A DNA stretch of 64,000 nt from Marinobacter sp. es.042 (GTDB lineage: Bacteria > Pseudomonadota > Gammaproteobacteria > Pseudomonadales > Oleiphilaceae). This document shows, in pieces, positions 54,868 to 64,000 of this stretch; within the stretch, counting starts at the first letter, position 1; each line of letters opens with the position of its first letter. The position numbers and the translations under genes are program-made. The notes under the pieces were generated by a model, which did not search any database, had not been told where the DNA came from, and was given only the letters and a program-made list of their open reading frames with translations. The stretch is from positions 1,860,001-1,924,000 of the forward strand of contig NZ_LT897781.1 of the NCBI RefSeq assembly GCF_900188315.1, read 5' to 3'.

Positions 54868-55647
54868 ATGCTGTTTGCAATCATAATCGGCGGTCTGATT
54901 GGCTACGCCTTTGGCAAATTCCCGGGCTTTCTCATCGGTGCGGCGATTGGCGCCTTTCTCTTGAACCTTCTCAAGCGCCGCCTGATTGGCAAGCTCCAGA
55001 GCATTCAGTCCGGTTTTATTGAATCGGTTTTTGCGGTGATGGGTGCCCTATGCAAGGCAGACGGCGTGATATCCAAGGATGAAATCCAGATGGCCGAGGC
55101 CATGTTCGTTCGCTTCCGCCTGAATGAAGAACAGAAAGCCAAGGCCAAAACCGCCTTCAACCGTGGTAAAGAGCCGGATTTCGACCTGGATGCCGAGCTA
55201 AACCGGTTCCTCCAGGCCAGCGGACGCCAACCCGCGTTTCTCCAGATGTTCCTGCAGGTTCAGGTATCGGCCGTAGCTGCGGACGGCAAGGTACACCCGG
55301 CCGAACACGAAATGCTGGTAAAAATCGCCCGTGGGCTGGGGCTACCGGAGAGCCAGGTGGACCAGCTGGAAGCCATGCTCCGTGGGGCCCACACCAACCG
55401 GGCCGGTGCGGGCCAGCCCTCCTCCGCTGATCAGATCAGCGATGCCTACAAGGTTCTTGGGGTATCGCCTTCCGCCAGTGATGATGAGCTCAAGAAGGCC
55501 TACCGTAAGCTGATGAGCGAGAACCACCCGGATAAACTCGCGGGCCGGGGATTGCCAGAAAGCATGCGGGAGATGGCGGAGGAACGCACCCGCGAGATCA
55601 GTCATGCCTACGATGTGATCAAGGAAGCCCGGAAAAAATCTGCGTAA
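54868..55647 (+). CDS. djlA: DjlA-type membrane-anchored J-domain co-chaperone
   Basis: The 259-residue protein has the DjlA plan: an N-terminal glycine-rich membrane anchor (residues 1-35, LFAIIIGGLIGYAFGKFPGF), a central TerB-like helical domain (about 50-170) and a C-terminal J domain (about 190-257) with HPD at 220-222. It activates DnaK through the HPD motif. Length agrees with E. coli DjlA (271). Confidence 0.94.
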   Translation: MLFAIIIGGLIGYAFGKFPGFLIGAAIGAFLLNLLKRRLIGKLQSIQSGFIESVFAVMGALCKADGVISKDEIQMAEAMFVRFRLNEEQKAKAKTAFNRGKEPDFDLDAELNRFLQASGRQPAFLQMFLQVQVSAVAADGKVHPAEHEMLVKIARGLGLPESQVDQLEAMLRGAHTNRAGAGQPSSADQISDAYKVLGVSPSASDDELKKAYRKLMSENHPDKLAGRGLPESMREMAEERTREISHAYDVIKEARKKSA

Positions 55648-55667
55648 GGCCCTCTGCCGTTACCGGG

Positions 55668-56276
55668 TCAGAACCAGCGCGGTACCCGCACGCGATAACG
55701 CTCGTAGTCCTCGCCAAATTTATCCGCCAGCGCCTTCTCCTCCTCTCGGGCCTGGCGGGTGATCACCAGCACACCGGCCACCAGGCATACCAGGGAAAAC
55801 ACACTGGGCAAGGCCAGGAAAAAACCAAGCTGACCAGCCATCACAGCCAGGAACAGGGGATTACGGGAGCGGCCAAATGGCCCGCCTGTGAGCAGTTTGC
55901 GCTCATCCTTCCGAGGATCGATACCAGAGCGCCAGTCCTCATGCATGTAGGCCTGCAGGTAATTCACGGTAGTAAATGAGCCAATCAGGAGGAGCATGCC
56001 AACCAGCAAAATCGGCCATACATAGAGCGGGCCGAACACGCCCAGCCAGGAGTCGATATCCGCAAAAATCCGCACCACGCAGACGCCCAGAATGAACGCC
56101 CTAAACACATTAAAGGTTTGCCGGTGCCACCAGGGCGCACTCCCCCGCTCACCATAGTTAATGTGCGAAAAGCGCATTCTCTGATAAAGGCCGAGGCTTC
56201 GGCCAGCGAACTGCAGACCGATCATCAAAAAGAAAATGCCAAGAAAGTGGCGCACCAGGGGTTCAATAAATTCCAT
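55668..56276 (-). CDS. Isoprenylcysteine carboxyl methyltransferase-like membrane protein
   Basis: The 202-residue protein has five hydrophobic segments and the C-terminal signature of the ICMT/PEMT superfamily, LLTGGPFGRSRNPLFLAVMA followed by EEEKALADKFGEDYERYRVR. Members transfer methyl groups from S-adenosylmethionine to lipids or small membrane substrates. Bacteria have no prenylated CAAX proteins, so the substrate is different and unknown. Confidence 0.82.
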   Translation of the reverse strand: MEFIEPLVRHFLGIFFLMIGLQFAGRSLGLYQRMRFSHINYGERGSAPWWHRQTFNVFRAFILGVCVVRIFADIDSWLGVFGPLYVWPILLVGMLLLIGSFTTVNYLQAYMHEDWRSGIDPRKDERKLLTGGPFGRSRNPLFLAVMAGQLGFFLALPSVFSLVCLVAGVLVITRQAREEEKALADKFGEDYERYRVRVPRWF

Positions 56277-56438
56277 CAGGATCGCTTACGAGGTTTTCAG
56301 GCCAACAGCTTATTATCTGAAGAGGTCTGTGAAAAGGCCCTGTGATGGCCGCCGACCACTCACCCTACCTAAAATGACATATCATCACGTTTTTAAATGC
56401 AGTAGAGTCGTTGAATCACTTTCAAGGAGAGTCTGGTC

Positions 56439-57935
56439 ATGAGCGCCCCGCAGTCCTGCCACAGTTTCAGCAACGACGCGATAGGTTGCGATGACGCCAC
56501 TGCCCTTGCCGAAAGGGTCCGCCGCCGGGAAATATCGATCACCGAACTCACTCAAGCCGCTATCGCTCGCGCACAGGCGGTCGAACCGCTCATTCACGGT
56601 CTGGCCTCGGCGAATTACGACCAGGCGATCCGGACTGCTTCACAGCTTGATGTCGCCGACCAGACCGGTTCCTTTCCCCTGTTCCGCGGTGTTCCAACAC
56701 TTATCAAAGACAACACCAACGTGTCGGGCATGACCACACGGCACGGCTCCCTGGCCGTGCCCAGCGTTCCTGCATCCGATACCAGTCCATTTGCCCGTCA
56801 GTTGCTTGCCCAGGGTTTTCTGTGTCTGGGTAAAAGCACCCTGCCGGAATTCGGATTCAACGCCACAACCGAGCCTGCACACGCGCCGGCAACCCGTAAC
56901 CCGTGGAACCTGGCCTATTCCTCCGGAGCCTCCTCAGGCGGTTCAGCGGCTCTGGTGGCGGCCGGCGTGGTACCCGTTGCCCACGCGAATGACGGCGGAG
57001 GCTCCATACGGATTCCGGCCGCCTGCTGCGGCCTGGTCGGCCTTAAGCCCACACGAGGACGATTGATAGACAACGAGGCGGCGGCCTCCCTGCCCATCAA
57101 CATTATTAGCGAGGGGGTGGTGACGCGCTCGGTACGGGATACCGCCAATTTTTTCGGGCAGGCCGAGACCTATTTCCGCAATCCCGGCCTGCCGGCGATT
57201 GGAAGAATGGAAGGCCCTTCCGGTCGCCCGTTGAGAATCGGACTGGTGCTGGATTCCATCAACGGTCACAAAACCGATGACATCACCCGACGGACCGTCG
57301 AAGAAACGGCGCTCAGGCTGGAAAAAATGGGCCACCGAATTGAGCCTGTTCCCGTTCCGGTGCACAGCGCCTTCCCTGATGACTTTGCGCTTTACTGGGC
57401 ACTGCTTGCCTTTGGAATCAGGGCCAACGGCAGGAAACTGCTTCACCCGGCCTTCGACAAACACAAAACAGACGGCCTAACCAACGGCCTCGACAGGATG
57501 TTCCGGCGACAGTTCTGGCGTCTGCCAACCGCGCTCTGGCGGCTCAAGCGTTCCTGGCATGACTATGCACATGCCATGGCGGGCTTTGATGCCGTGCTCA
57601 CGCCGGTACTTGGCCACACCACACCCGCCCTTGGCCACCTGAGCCCCGATGTGCCTTTTGGCACCCTGTTCGAACGGCTGCGCGAATATGTGGGCTTCAC
57701 ACCTCTGGCAAACGCCACGGGCGCGCCGGCAATCTCGCTGCCCATGGGCCACACAGCCGATCGACTGCCCGTGTCCGTTCAGTTTATGGGGCGCCACGGA
57801 GGCGAACGCACGCTGTTGGATATCGCCTTCACCCTGGAAGCCAACCATCCCTGGCCGCTGCTTTGCGATTTCAACCGGAACCATCTTGGCAGTGGGGAAC
57901 AAAACACCAGGGACTCACTGGCCAATCCCGTTTGA
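56439..57935 (+). CDS. Amidase signature family hydrolase
   Basis: The 498-residue enzyme has the Ser-cisSer-Lys triad of the amidase signature family: Lys90 in TLIKDNTNVSGM, the Ser pair in SSGASSGGSAA (about 161-171) and the nucleophile Ser189 in DGGGSIRIPAACCGLVGLKP. It hydrolyses an amide of unknown structure. There is no signal peptide. A good ribosome-binding site (AAGGAG) precedes the ATG. It is a single gene, and its neighbours do not indicate a substrate. It is not GatA, which would sit with gatB/gatC. Confidence 0.92.
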   Translation: MSAPQSCHSFSNDAIGCDDATALAERVRRREISITELTQAAIARAQAVEPLIHGLASANYDQAIRTASQLDVADQTGSFPLFRGVPTLIKDNTNVSGMTTRHGSLAVPSVPASDTSPFARQLLAQGFLCLGKSTLPEFGFNATTEPAHAPATRNPWNLAYSSGASSGGSAALVAAGVVPVAHANDGGGSIRIPAACCGLVGLKPTRGRLIDNEAAASLPINIISEGVVTRSVRDTANFFGQAETYFRNPGLPAIGRMEGPSGRPLRIGLVLDSINGHKTDDITRRTVEETALRLEKMGHRIEPVPVPVHSAFPDDFALYWALLAFGIRANGRKLLHPAFDKHKTDGLTNGLDRMFRRQFWRLPTALWRLKRSWHDYAHAMAGFDAVLTPVLGHTTPALGHLSPDVPFGTLFERLREYVGFTPLANATGAPAISLPMGHTADRLPVSVQFMGRHGGERTLLDIAFTLEANHPWPLLCDFNRNHLGSGEQNTRDSLANPV

Positions 57936-58049
57936 AGTTGGACACTTATAAAAACAGCTGCCATATTCTTTAAAGAACTTAAACGTAACCTGATCAAGTA
58001 TCCCAAACCGAGAGCGAAGGCCGTTCGTGCCGCTAAGAAGGACAATTTA

Positions 58050-59918
58050 TTGAGCCCGGCCATGCGTGACAGTGAAGTCCTCGTGACCCACCACAAGGCA
58101 CTGATGGAGCTGAGCCACAATACCAGCTTTATCGAGATGCCCCGCCCCCGGAAGCTGGCAGCCCTAATGGAGCTGTGCACCCGGCTGTTGGGCGTGAAAC
58201 GGGCAAGTGTCTGGCTTTTCCCTCCGGAACGGGACCGGATCACCTGTGAGTGGCTGCACGACGAGGAGCTGCCCGGTCGCAACAGCTGCGCCGTGCAGAA
58301 TGGCGAAGCGTTCAACCTGTTCCGCTCAGACCACCCGGAGTACTTCCGCGCCATCACCGAAGAACGGGTGATTGCGGTAGACGACGCCCGCAGTGATATC
58401 CGTACCCGTTCCTTCGACCGCGATTATCTGTCCGTGCAGAACATCCATTCCATGTTAGACGCGCCGATTTTCGACGGCGAACAACTCAGCGGGGTTGTTT
58501 GCCTGGAGTCAAGTGTGCGCCGTGACTGGTCAGTCCCGGACATTTCTCTGTCAGCTGCCATTGCAGACACCATAAGTCTGATGAACACTCACGAGGCATG
58601 GCTGAGATCCAAGCGGGCGCTGGAATACGTCAGTCGCTACGATTCTCTTACCGGACTCGCCAACATTGATTCACTGCGCGACCGGCTGAACCACCTGGTG
58701 CGCAAGATCAAAGGCCGGGGCACCGGCAGTCTTGCACTGCTCTGGATTGACGTTGACCGCCTGAAAACCATCAACGATGGCCTTGGCCCTCAGGCGGGGG
58801 ATCAGGTCATCGCCGATATCGGACAGCGCCTGAAAGAAATCCAGTTGGCGGGCAAGGACTTTCTGGCGCGCATTGGAGGGGATGAATTTGCCCTGGTTAT
58901 TCGCAACTACACCCAGCCGAGCTTTCTGGACGAGGTGATCCGGGAGATCCACAGCCGTATTCGCCAGTCGATCCGGGTTTCCGATCAGGATCTCAATGTC
59001 AGTGCCAGTGTGGGCATCTGTCACTTCCCGGGCGATTGCCATGAGTCAGAAGAACTGCTCAGAGGTGCAGAGGCTGCGATGTATCACGCGAAGCGGCAGG
59101 GCGGGGACCGTTCGACCCTGTTCGATTCGGAAATTCAGATGACAGCCCGCTCCCGGTTTGCGCTCGAAAACGAGCTGCGGGAAACACTCAGAACCAGCGG
59201 CCTTGATGTCTTCTACCAGCCAATCATGGACCGCACGGGAACACAGCTGGAAAGCGCCGAGGCCCTGGTTCGCTGGCAGCACCCGCAACGTGGCTGGCTG
59301 TCACCGATTGAATTTCTGGACGTGGCGCGCAGCGCGGGGCTGATGTATGAGCTGGGCGCCTGTGTGCTCAAAAACGTCTGCGCGCACTGGCGTGAGGCAA
59401 GAGACCGGAATACGCCATTACCAACGATATCAGTCAACCTGTCGGCAGAGCAGATATTGGTCCCAGAATTGCCAGAGCTGGTAAAAGAGATCTGCGGTAA
59501 CCAGGGCATGCCGGTCAGTGCCCTGCAGTTTGAGGTGACCGAAGACTCCATCCAGGGTGATTTCGGTGTCATCGGTCGGGTTCTGGAACAGCTGGTGCAC
59601 GCCGGCGCCGAGCTCGCTATCGACGATTTTGGCACCGGGTACTCATCGCTGTCGCGGCTCAAAAGCCTGCCCTTCTCCCGAATCAAGATCGACCGCTCGT
59701 TCATCAACAACCTCCCGGATGACGAAAACGATTGCGCTATCACCCTGTCGATCATTGGCCTGGCCAGGGGGCTTGGCCTTTCTGTCGTTGCAGAAGGTGT
59801 GGAGAGCGAAGCCCATGAAAGCTGGCTGCTCGAGAAAGGCTGCGACTACCTTCAGGGCTACCGTTACAGTAAACCGCTTCCCTACCCAGAGTTTATCAAG
59901 CGCTATTTTTCCGAGTGA
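58050..59918 (+). CDS. GAF-GGDEF-EAL c-di-GMP signalling protein
   Basis: The 622-residue protein has an N-terminal GAF domain (about 20-175), a GGDEF domain with RIGGDEFALV (about 195-345) and an EAL domain with SAEALVRWQHPQRGWLSPIE (about 365-615), all signature residues present. It may both make and degrade c-di-GMP. The probable start is TTG 58050, because AAGGA lies 7 bases before it; the first ATG (58062, four codons in) has no ribosome-binding sequence. It overlaps the convergent truC gene by 16 bases. Confidence 0.92.
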   Translation: MSPAMRDSEVLVTHHKALMELSHNTSFIEMPRPRKLAALMELCTRLLGVKRASVWLFPPERDRITCEWLHDEELPGRNSCAVQNGEAFNLFRSDHPEYFRAITEERVIAVDDARSDIRTRSFDRDYLSVQNIHSMLDAPIFDGEQLSGVVCLESSVRRDWSVPDISLSAAIADTISLMNTHEAWLRSKRALEYVSRYDSLTGLANIDSLRDRLNHLVRKIKGRGTGSLALLWIDVDRLKTINDGLGPQAGDQVIADIGQRLKEIQLAGKDFLARIGGDEFALVIRNYTQPSFLDEVIREIHSRIRQSIRVSDQDLNVSASVGICHFPGDCHESEELLRGAEAAMYHAKRQGGDRSTLFDSEIQMTARSRFALENELRETLRTSGLDVFYQPIMDRTGTQLESAEALVRWQHPQRGWLSPIEFLDVARSAGLMYELGACVLKNVCAHWREARDRNTPLPTISVNLSAEQILVPELPELVKEICGNQGMPVSALQFEVTEDSIQGDFGVIGRVLEQLVHAGAELAIDDFGTGYSSLSRLKSLPFSRIKIDRSFINNLPDDENDCAITLSIIGLARGLGLSVVAEGVESEAHESWLLEKGCDYLQGYRYSKPLPYPEFIKRYFSE

Positions 59919-60652
59919 TACTGCACGTCAAATCCCGGAAATAACGATAACACCTCCAGAAAACTCGCCTCCGGCGCGGCGCTAATGGTCAGTGGTTTAC
60001 CCGAAACCGGGTGTCGGAATGCCATCCGGGTTGCGGCCAGCATCAACCGCCCCTGGCCGAATCGCTCTGCAAAATAGCGATTGTGGCGGCCCCGGCCGTG
60101 ATTGGCATCGCCAATGATCGGGTGATTGATGTGTTTCATGTGCCTGCGCAACTGGTGCTTTCGGCCGGTTTTCGGGTTCAGTTCAACAACGGCGTACCGA
60201 CTGCTCGGGTATTTCTCGATCTCGACCGGTATCTCCGTCGTCGCCAGCGTGCGGTAATAAGTGAGAGCGTCCCGCACCGGCTGCTCTTCGCCTTTCAGCC
60301 GTCGATCCTCCGGTTCCTCTCGCAAGGGATGATCAATCTCCCCGTGTTCCGGCGGCCAGCCACGCACCATCGCAAGATAGGTTTTCGCCACTTCACCGGC
60401 CATCATCGCCAGGCCGAGTGAGCGGGCCGTATCGCTGTCCCTGGCAAACACCAGAATGCCGGAGGTTGGACGGTCCAGGCGGTGCACCGGGTAAACATGC
60501 TGCCCTCCGTTAAGCGCCCGGGCATATTGCAGGGCAAACTCTGTTTCATGCCTGTCGATGGGGCTCCGGTGCACCAGCAGCCCGGCTGGCTTGTGGACGA
60601 TGAGAAGGTGATCGTCCCGGTAAAGAACACTCAGTGGATTCTGCATGGGCAT
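59903..60652 (-). CDS. truC: tRNA pseudouridine synthase TruC (RluA family)
   Basis: TruC makes pseudouridine 65 in tRNA. The 249-residue product follows E. coli TruC through its length: VHKPAGLLVHRSPIDRHE, the catalytic Asp60 in HRLDRPTSG, the VELNPKTGRKHQLRRHMKH motif and HPIIGDANHGRGRHNRYFAE. No S4 domain is present, as expected for TruC. Its ATG overlaps the stop of the RND pump gene (TGATG), so it is probably translated with it. Confidence 0.92.
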   Translation of the reverse strand: MPMQNPLSVLYRDDHLLIVHKPAGLLVHRSPIDRHETEFALQYARALNGGQHVYPVHRLDRPTSGILVFARDSDTARSLGLAMMAGEVAKTYLAMVRGWPPEHGEIDHPLREEPEDRRLKGEEQPVRDALTYYRTLATTEIPVEIEKYPSSRYAVVELNPKTGRKHQLRRHMKHINHPIIGDANHGRGRHNRYFAERFGQGRLMLAATRMAFRHPVSGKPLTISAAPEASFLEVLSLFPGFDVQYHSEK

Positions 60653-63600
60653 CAAGCGTTTCTGAACCTCGCGGTCAGCCTACCGAAAGCCTGACCGGCC
60701 CGGTTACCCAGCACCAGCAATGCAGGTGTGAGCAAAAGCGTCAGCACCGTAGCAAACGCCAATCCTCCCGCGATGGCACTGGACAGCTGGGTCCACCACT
60801 GGGTCGATGGCGCACCAAGGCCCAGGGAGGGGCTCAGCAGGTCCACATTGACGCTGAGGACCATGGGCATCAACCCCAGCACGGTGGTGATGGCCGTCAG
60901 CAGCACCGGCCTCAGGCGAAGGCAACCGGTTTCCAGGGCGGCCTCGTAGGCCTCAACACCGTCCTTGCGCATCTGGTTGTAGGTATCGATCAGAATGATG
61001 TTGTTGTTTACCACGATGCCTGCCAGGGCAATCGTACCCATTCCCACCATCACAATGCCGAACGACTGACCGTTTACCAGAAGGCCAAGCAGCACCCCGG
61101 CGGTGGAGAGCACAATCGCCGAGAGAATCAGGAAGGTCTGGTACAACGAATTGAACTGGGTCACCAGTATCAACAGCATGAGACCGATGGCCACCAGGAA
61201 GGCCGTCGCAAGGAAGTTGGATGCCTGCTGCTGATCCTCGTTCTCGCCGGCAAACTTCACCGAAATTCCCTCTGGCGGTTCCGGCATCTCGGCCTGCAGG
61301 GCCCGCAGCAGCTCATCCACGCGGCGATCCTGAGCCAGATCGGATTTGATGGTTACCGTGCGCTGGCCATCCACCCGGACAATACTGTTGGTTTTGTCGC
61401 CCGGGCGAAGATCGACGAATTCAGAGAGCGGCACCTGGCCCCGGGAGGTATGAATGGTCTGGCGCTGCAGATGATCCAGTTCCCGCCAGTTGTTCGGCAC
61501 GCGCACCACGATGTCCACTTCATCCCGCACGTCTTCCGGGCGATAGGTGGCCAGTTTCAACCCGTTGGTCACCAGACGCACGGCACTGCCGATCCCCAGC
61601 ACATCGGTACCGAAGCGGGCCGCGGCTTCCCGGTCAACCTGTAACCGCCACTCGATGCCCGGAAGGCTGCGGTCGTCTTCGATGTCCACGAAGCCACCGA
61701 GCTCCCGCATGCGGTCTTTGATTTCGTCCACGTAGCCATTGAGACTGTTCGCTTCGCGGCTGCTCACCTGCAGCTCTATCGGTTTGCCTTCGGCAGGTCC
61801 ACCTTCCTGTTTGCGGAATTCCAGCTCAACGCCCGCGATATCGGAGGTCATGTCGCGGAAATCCTCGAGAATCGCACTGGCCGGTCGCCGGGTGAACCAA
61901 TCAGTAAACTGGAATTGCAGAACGCCGATTACATCTGGCGCCAGTTGCGAGCTGGTCTGTACCATTGAGCGGGCGTACAGGGCCTTCACCTCGGGCATGC
62001 CACGCAACCGCTGCTCCACTTCACGCACAATGGCATCCCGCTCCCACACCGACAGATCGCCCCTCGCCCTCACCTGAACCTGGGCGGAATCCGGCTCCAC
62101 ACTGGGGAAGAACTCAACCCCATAGTTGAAGCGGGCGTACGCGGCGTAGATCACGGCGATCACGCACAGCACACCAATCAACGTCAGCCCCGGCGAACGA
62201 AGTAGCAACGCGAGCACCTGCCTGTAGCCCTGCATGAGGCGCCCCGCAGAATGCCCCTGCCGCGCCCGGCGCCCGCCGCTGGTGCTACCCAGTACGGGCA
62301 GGAACACGAGCGCCATGGCCAGGGAAGCAATCAGGCAGATGATCACCGTGAGTGGCAAAAACTTCATGAATTCCCCCACCACGCCCGGCCAGAACAGCAA
62401 CGGCACGAACACCGCCAACGTGGTTGCCGTAGAGGCAATAATGGGCCAGGCCATACGGCTGGCCGCCTCGGCCCAGGCGTGCTTGACCGTCTGCCCTTCC
62501 GACAGGTTCCGGTCCGCCAGCTCCGAGACCACGATGGCGCCATCCACCAGCATGCCCGCCACCAGAATCAGGCTGAACAGCACCACGATATTGAGCGTGA
62601 GCCCCATGCTCCAGATCACCAGGATGCCGGTCAGAAACGCGCCCGGAATGGTCAGCCCGACCATCACCGCAGAACGAGGTCCCATGGCGGCGATCACCAC
62701 AATCAGAACGAGCACGATGGCGGTAAGGACATTGTTCAGCAGATCACTGAGGATATCGCGCACTTCCTCGGACTGATCCATGATGTAGCGGATTTCCAGC
62801 GAGTCCGGCAGCTGAGGCCTGGCCTGATCGATCAATTCGCGAACCTGGGCAATGGTCTCGATAATGTTGGCGCCCGAGCGCTTGGACACCTCCAGCACCA
62901 GCGCCGGCTCGCCATTGATGCGGGCAAAACCGGTCGGATCCTTGAAGGTGCGTTGGAGCATGGCCACGTCGCCAAAGGTAACGACCGTGTCGTCATCCAC
63001 CTTCACCGGCATGGACATCACATCCTCGATAGTCTCGATCACGCCGGGCACTTTCAGGGCCATGCGGCCGTTGCCGGTATCGAGGGAGCCTGCAGCGACC
63101 AGCTGGTTGTTGCGGGTAACGAGGGACGCCAACTGGTCAAAATCGATGCCGTAGCTCTCCAGAACCTGGGGATCGACAACGATTTCCAGCAGGTCTTCCC
63201 GATCGCCGCCAATATCCACCTCAAGGACTTCCGGAATGGACTCGATGGCATCCTGGAACCGGCGGGCGATGGTGATCAGCTCGCGCTCCGACAGTGGCCC
63301 CGACAGACCGACAGACAACACCGGGAACAAGGACACGTTGATTTCGTTCACCCTAGGTTCATCTGCTTCCTGGGGCAGCTTCGTGCGAGCCGTATCCACT
63401 TTCTCGCGAACATCCTGCAGCGCTTTGTCCGGATCAAATCCGGCATCGAACTCCAGCATCACCGAGGCATGCCCTTCCGAGGCCGTACCCCGCATTTCCT
63501 TGATACCTTCCAGGGAACGCAATTCCTGCTCCATGGGACGAACAAGAAGGCGCTCGGCGTCCTCCGGGCTGATTCCGTCCAGGGTCATGGAGACATAGAT

Positions 63601-63735
63601 CATCGGAATGGTGACGTCGGGGTTGGCTTCCTTGGGGATGGTCTGAAACGCCGCAATACCCCCGAGAATCAGGAACAGCAGGGTCAGTAAGGTAGTCCGG
63701 CTGCGGTCGATGGCGGCAAAGATCAGTGCGCGCAT
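60652..63735 (-). CDS. RND efflux pump, inner-membrane subunit (AcrB-like)
   Basis: The 1027-residue permease has the AcrB plan: first helix (LLTLLFLILGGIAAFQTIP), two periplasmic porter regions (about 35-330 and 550-850) and two six-helix bundles. In helix 4 the proton-relay motif reads LVAGMLVDGAIVVSEL: the first Asp is present but the second position, Asp in AcrB, is Gly. The second-half relay region FGIVMVGMGTIALAGIVVNN is normal. Together with the adaptor gene 5 bases upstream it forms a drug/solvent efflux unit; the outer-membrane partner is not in the window. The substrate is unknown. Confidence 0.93.
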   Translation of the reverse strand: MRALIFAAIDRSRTTLLTLLFLILGGIAAFQTIPKEANPDVTIPMIYVSMTLDGISPEDAERLLVRPMEQELRSLEGIKEMRGTASEGHASVMLEFDAGFDPDKALQDVREKVDTARTKLPQEADEPRVNEINVSLFPVLSVGLSGPLSERELITIARRFQDAIESIPEVLEVDIGGDREDLLEIVVDPQVLESYGIDFDQLASLVTRNNQLVAAGSLDTGNGRMALKVPGVIETIEDVMSMPVKVDDDTVVTFGDVAMLQRTFKDPTGFARINGEPALVLEVSKRSGANIIETIAQVRELIDQARPQLPDSLEIRYIMDQSEEVRDILSDLLNNVLTAIVLVLIVVIAAMGPRSAVMVGLTIPGAFLTGILVIWSMGLTLNIVVLFSLILVAGMLVDGAIVVSELADRNLSEGQTVKHAWAEAASRMAWPIIASTATTLAVFVPLLFWPGVVGEFMKFLPLTVIICLIASLAMALVFLPVLGSTSGGRRARQGHSAGRLMQGYRQVLALLLRSPGLTLIGVLCVIAVIYAAYARFNYGVEFFPSVEPDSAQVQVRARGDLSVWERDAIVREVEQRLRGMPEVKALYARSMVQTSSQLAPDVIGVLQFQFTDWFTRRPASAILEDFRDMTSDIAGVELEFRKQEGGPAEGKPIELQVSSREANSLNGYVDEIKDRMRELGGFVDIEDDRSLPGIEWRLQVDREAAARFGTDVLGIGSAVRLVTNGLKLATYRPEDVRDEVDIVVRVPNNWRELDHLQRQTIHTSRGQVPLSEFVDLRPGDKTNSIVRVDGQRTVTIKSDLAQDRRVDELLRALQAEMPEPPEGISVKFAGENEDQQQASNFLATAFLVAIGLMLLILVTQFNSLYQTFLILSAIVLSTAGVLLGLLVNGQSFGIVMVGMGTIALAGIVVNNNIILIDTYNQMRKDGVEAYEAALETGCLRLRPVLLTAITTVLGLMPMVLSVNVDLLSPSLGLGAPSTQWWTQLSSAIAGGLAFATVLTLLLTPALLVLGNRAGQAFGRLTARFRNA

Positions 63736-63740
63736 GCGGT

Positions 63741-64000
63741 CTAGCCCCTGTCTTCAGCGGCGTCGACCGGTACGACCTGCTCACCGGTGCTCACGAACCC
63801 ACCGCCCCGGGTAATCAGGCGGATCTCATCCGGCAAGCCGGTCACCCAGGCACCATCGGTAGACACGCTCAGCAGTTTCACTTCACCGAACTCGACACGG
63901 TTCTCGCCGTTCACGTACTTCACTCCGGGAAGACCGTCGTCACCCAGTGACAAATAGGCAGGCGAGATAAACATGGCCTTAACCTCGGGCAGTGCCACCC
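63741..64000 (-). CDS. RND efflux periplasmic adaptor subunit (partial, C-terminal end)
   Basis: The frame enters from the right edge and ends at 63741, so only the last 86 codons or so are present. The residues VKYVNGENRVEFGEVKLLSV, followed by TDGAWVTGLPDEIRLITRGG and GFVSTGEQVVPV, match the membrane-proximal end of membrane-fusion (AcrA-type) adaptors. It lies 5 bases upstream of the pump gene in the same direction. Confidence 0.85.
   Translation of the reverse strand, partial: VALPEVKAMFISPAYLSLGDDGLPGVKYVNGENRVEFGEVKLLSVSTDGAWVTGLPDEIRLITRGGGFVSTGEQVVPVDAAEDRG

Overview
The window is typical chromosome of a marine, heterotrophic gammaproteobacterium. Gene content and order (TRAP-TAXI uptake, DUF1329/YCF48/RND exporter genes, yeaC-DUF2797-pepN, fadH with an AraC regulator, pncC-recA-mutS-fdxA, many acyl-CoA and c-di-GMP genes) and a G+C content near 58-60% in most lines I counted point to Marinobacter or a close relative. 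That placement is inference from gene content, since no rRNA is present. I see no insertion sequence, prophage or CRISPR array. One gene, the large GGDEF/EAL protein at 46.6-49.9 kb, is visibly AT-richer than its neighbours.

Layout. 0-1.8 kb: a TRAP permease cut by the window edge and its TAXI receptor. 1.9-7.1 kb: an envelope export set of an RND/MMPL permease, a YCF48-type beta-propeller and a LolA-like DUF1329 protein. 7.2-11.1 kb: yeaC, DUF2797 and pepN. 11.1-11.23 kb: a Fur box, a promoter and a candidate iron-regulated small RNA. 11.2-15.4 kb: a rhomboid protease, a metallophosphoesterase, NAD kinase and an unknown coiled-coil protein. 15.5-20.3 kb: fadH and a divergent AraC regulator with clear operators, a 28-codon small ORF, tRNA-Asp and a second AraC regulator. 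20.5-26.1 kb: a MaoC-like hydratase, a kinase/FixJ-type regulator pair and a Lon-family protease. 26.3-32.2 kb: PilZ, flavodoxin-fold protein, recA with LexA box, pncC, mutS and fdxA. 32.2-36 kb: LysE exporter, an unknown protein, DegV and a ferritin-like hydrolase. 36-41.6 kb: an uptake-activation-sensing cluster (NCS2-like permease, acyl-CoA ligase, divergent kinase/regulator). 41.6-46.6 kb: MocR regulator, PhzF, alcohol dehydrogenase and a YhiN flavoprotein. 46.6-60 kb: two c-di-GMP proteins, Usp, SulP, MgtC/DUF4010, alkB, djlA, a methyltransferase and an amidase. 60-64 kb: truC, an RND pump and the end of its adaptor.

The most interesting observation concerns iron. A consensus-like Fur box overlaps a good sigma-70 promoter, and an 86-nt three-hairpin transcript follows, ending in a Rho-independent terminator. 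This is the architecture of RyhB/PrrF-type RNAs. Its linker has a 13-nt perfect antisense match to the 5' leader of fdxA, the 7Fe ferredoxin gene 20 kb away. The other strong signals are regulatory: paired operators between fadH and its AraC regulator, a MocR operator set in front of phzF, and a palindrome at the start of the fatty-acid-type sensor kinase.
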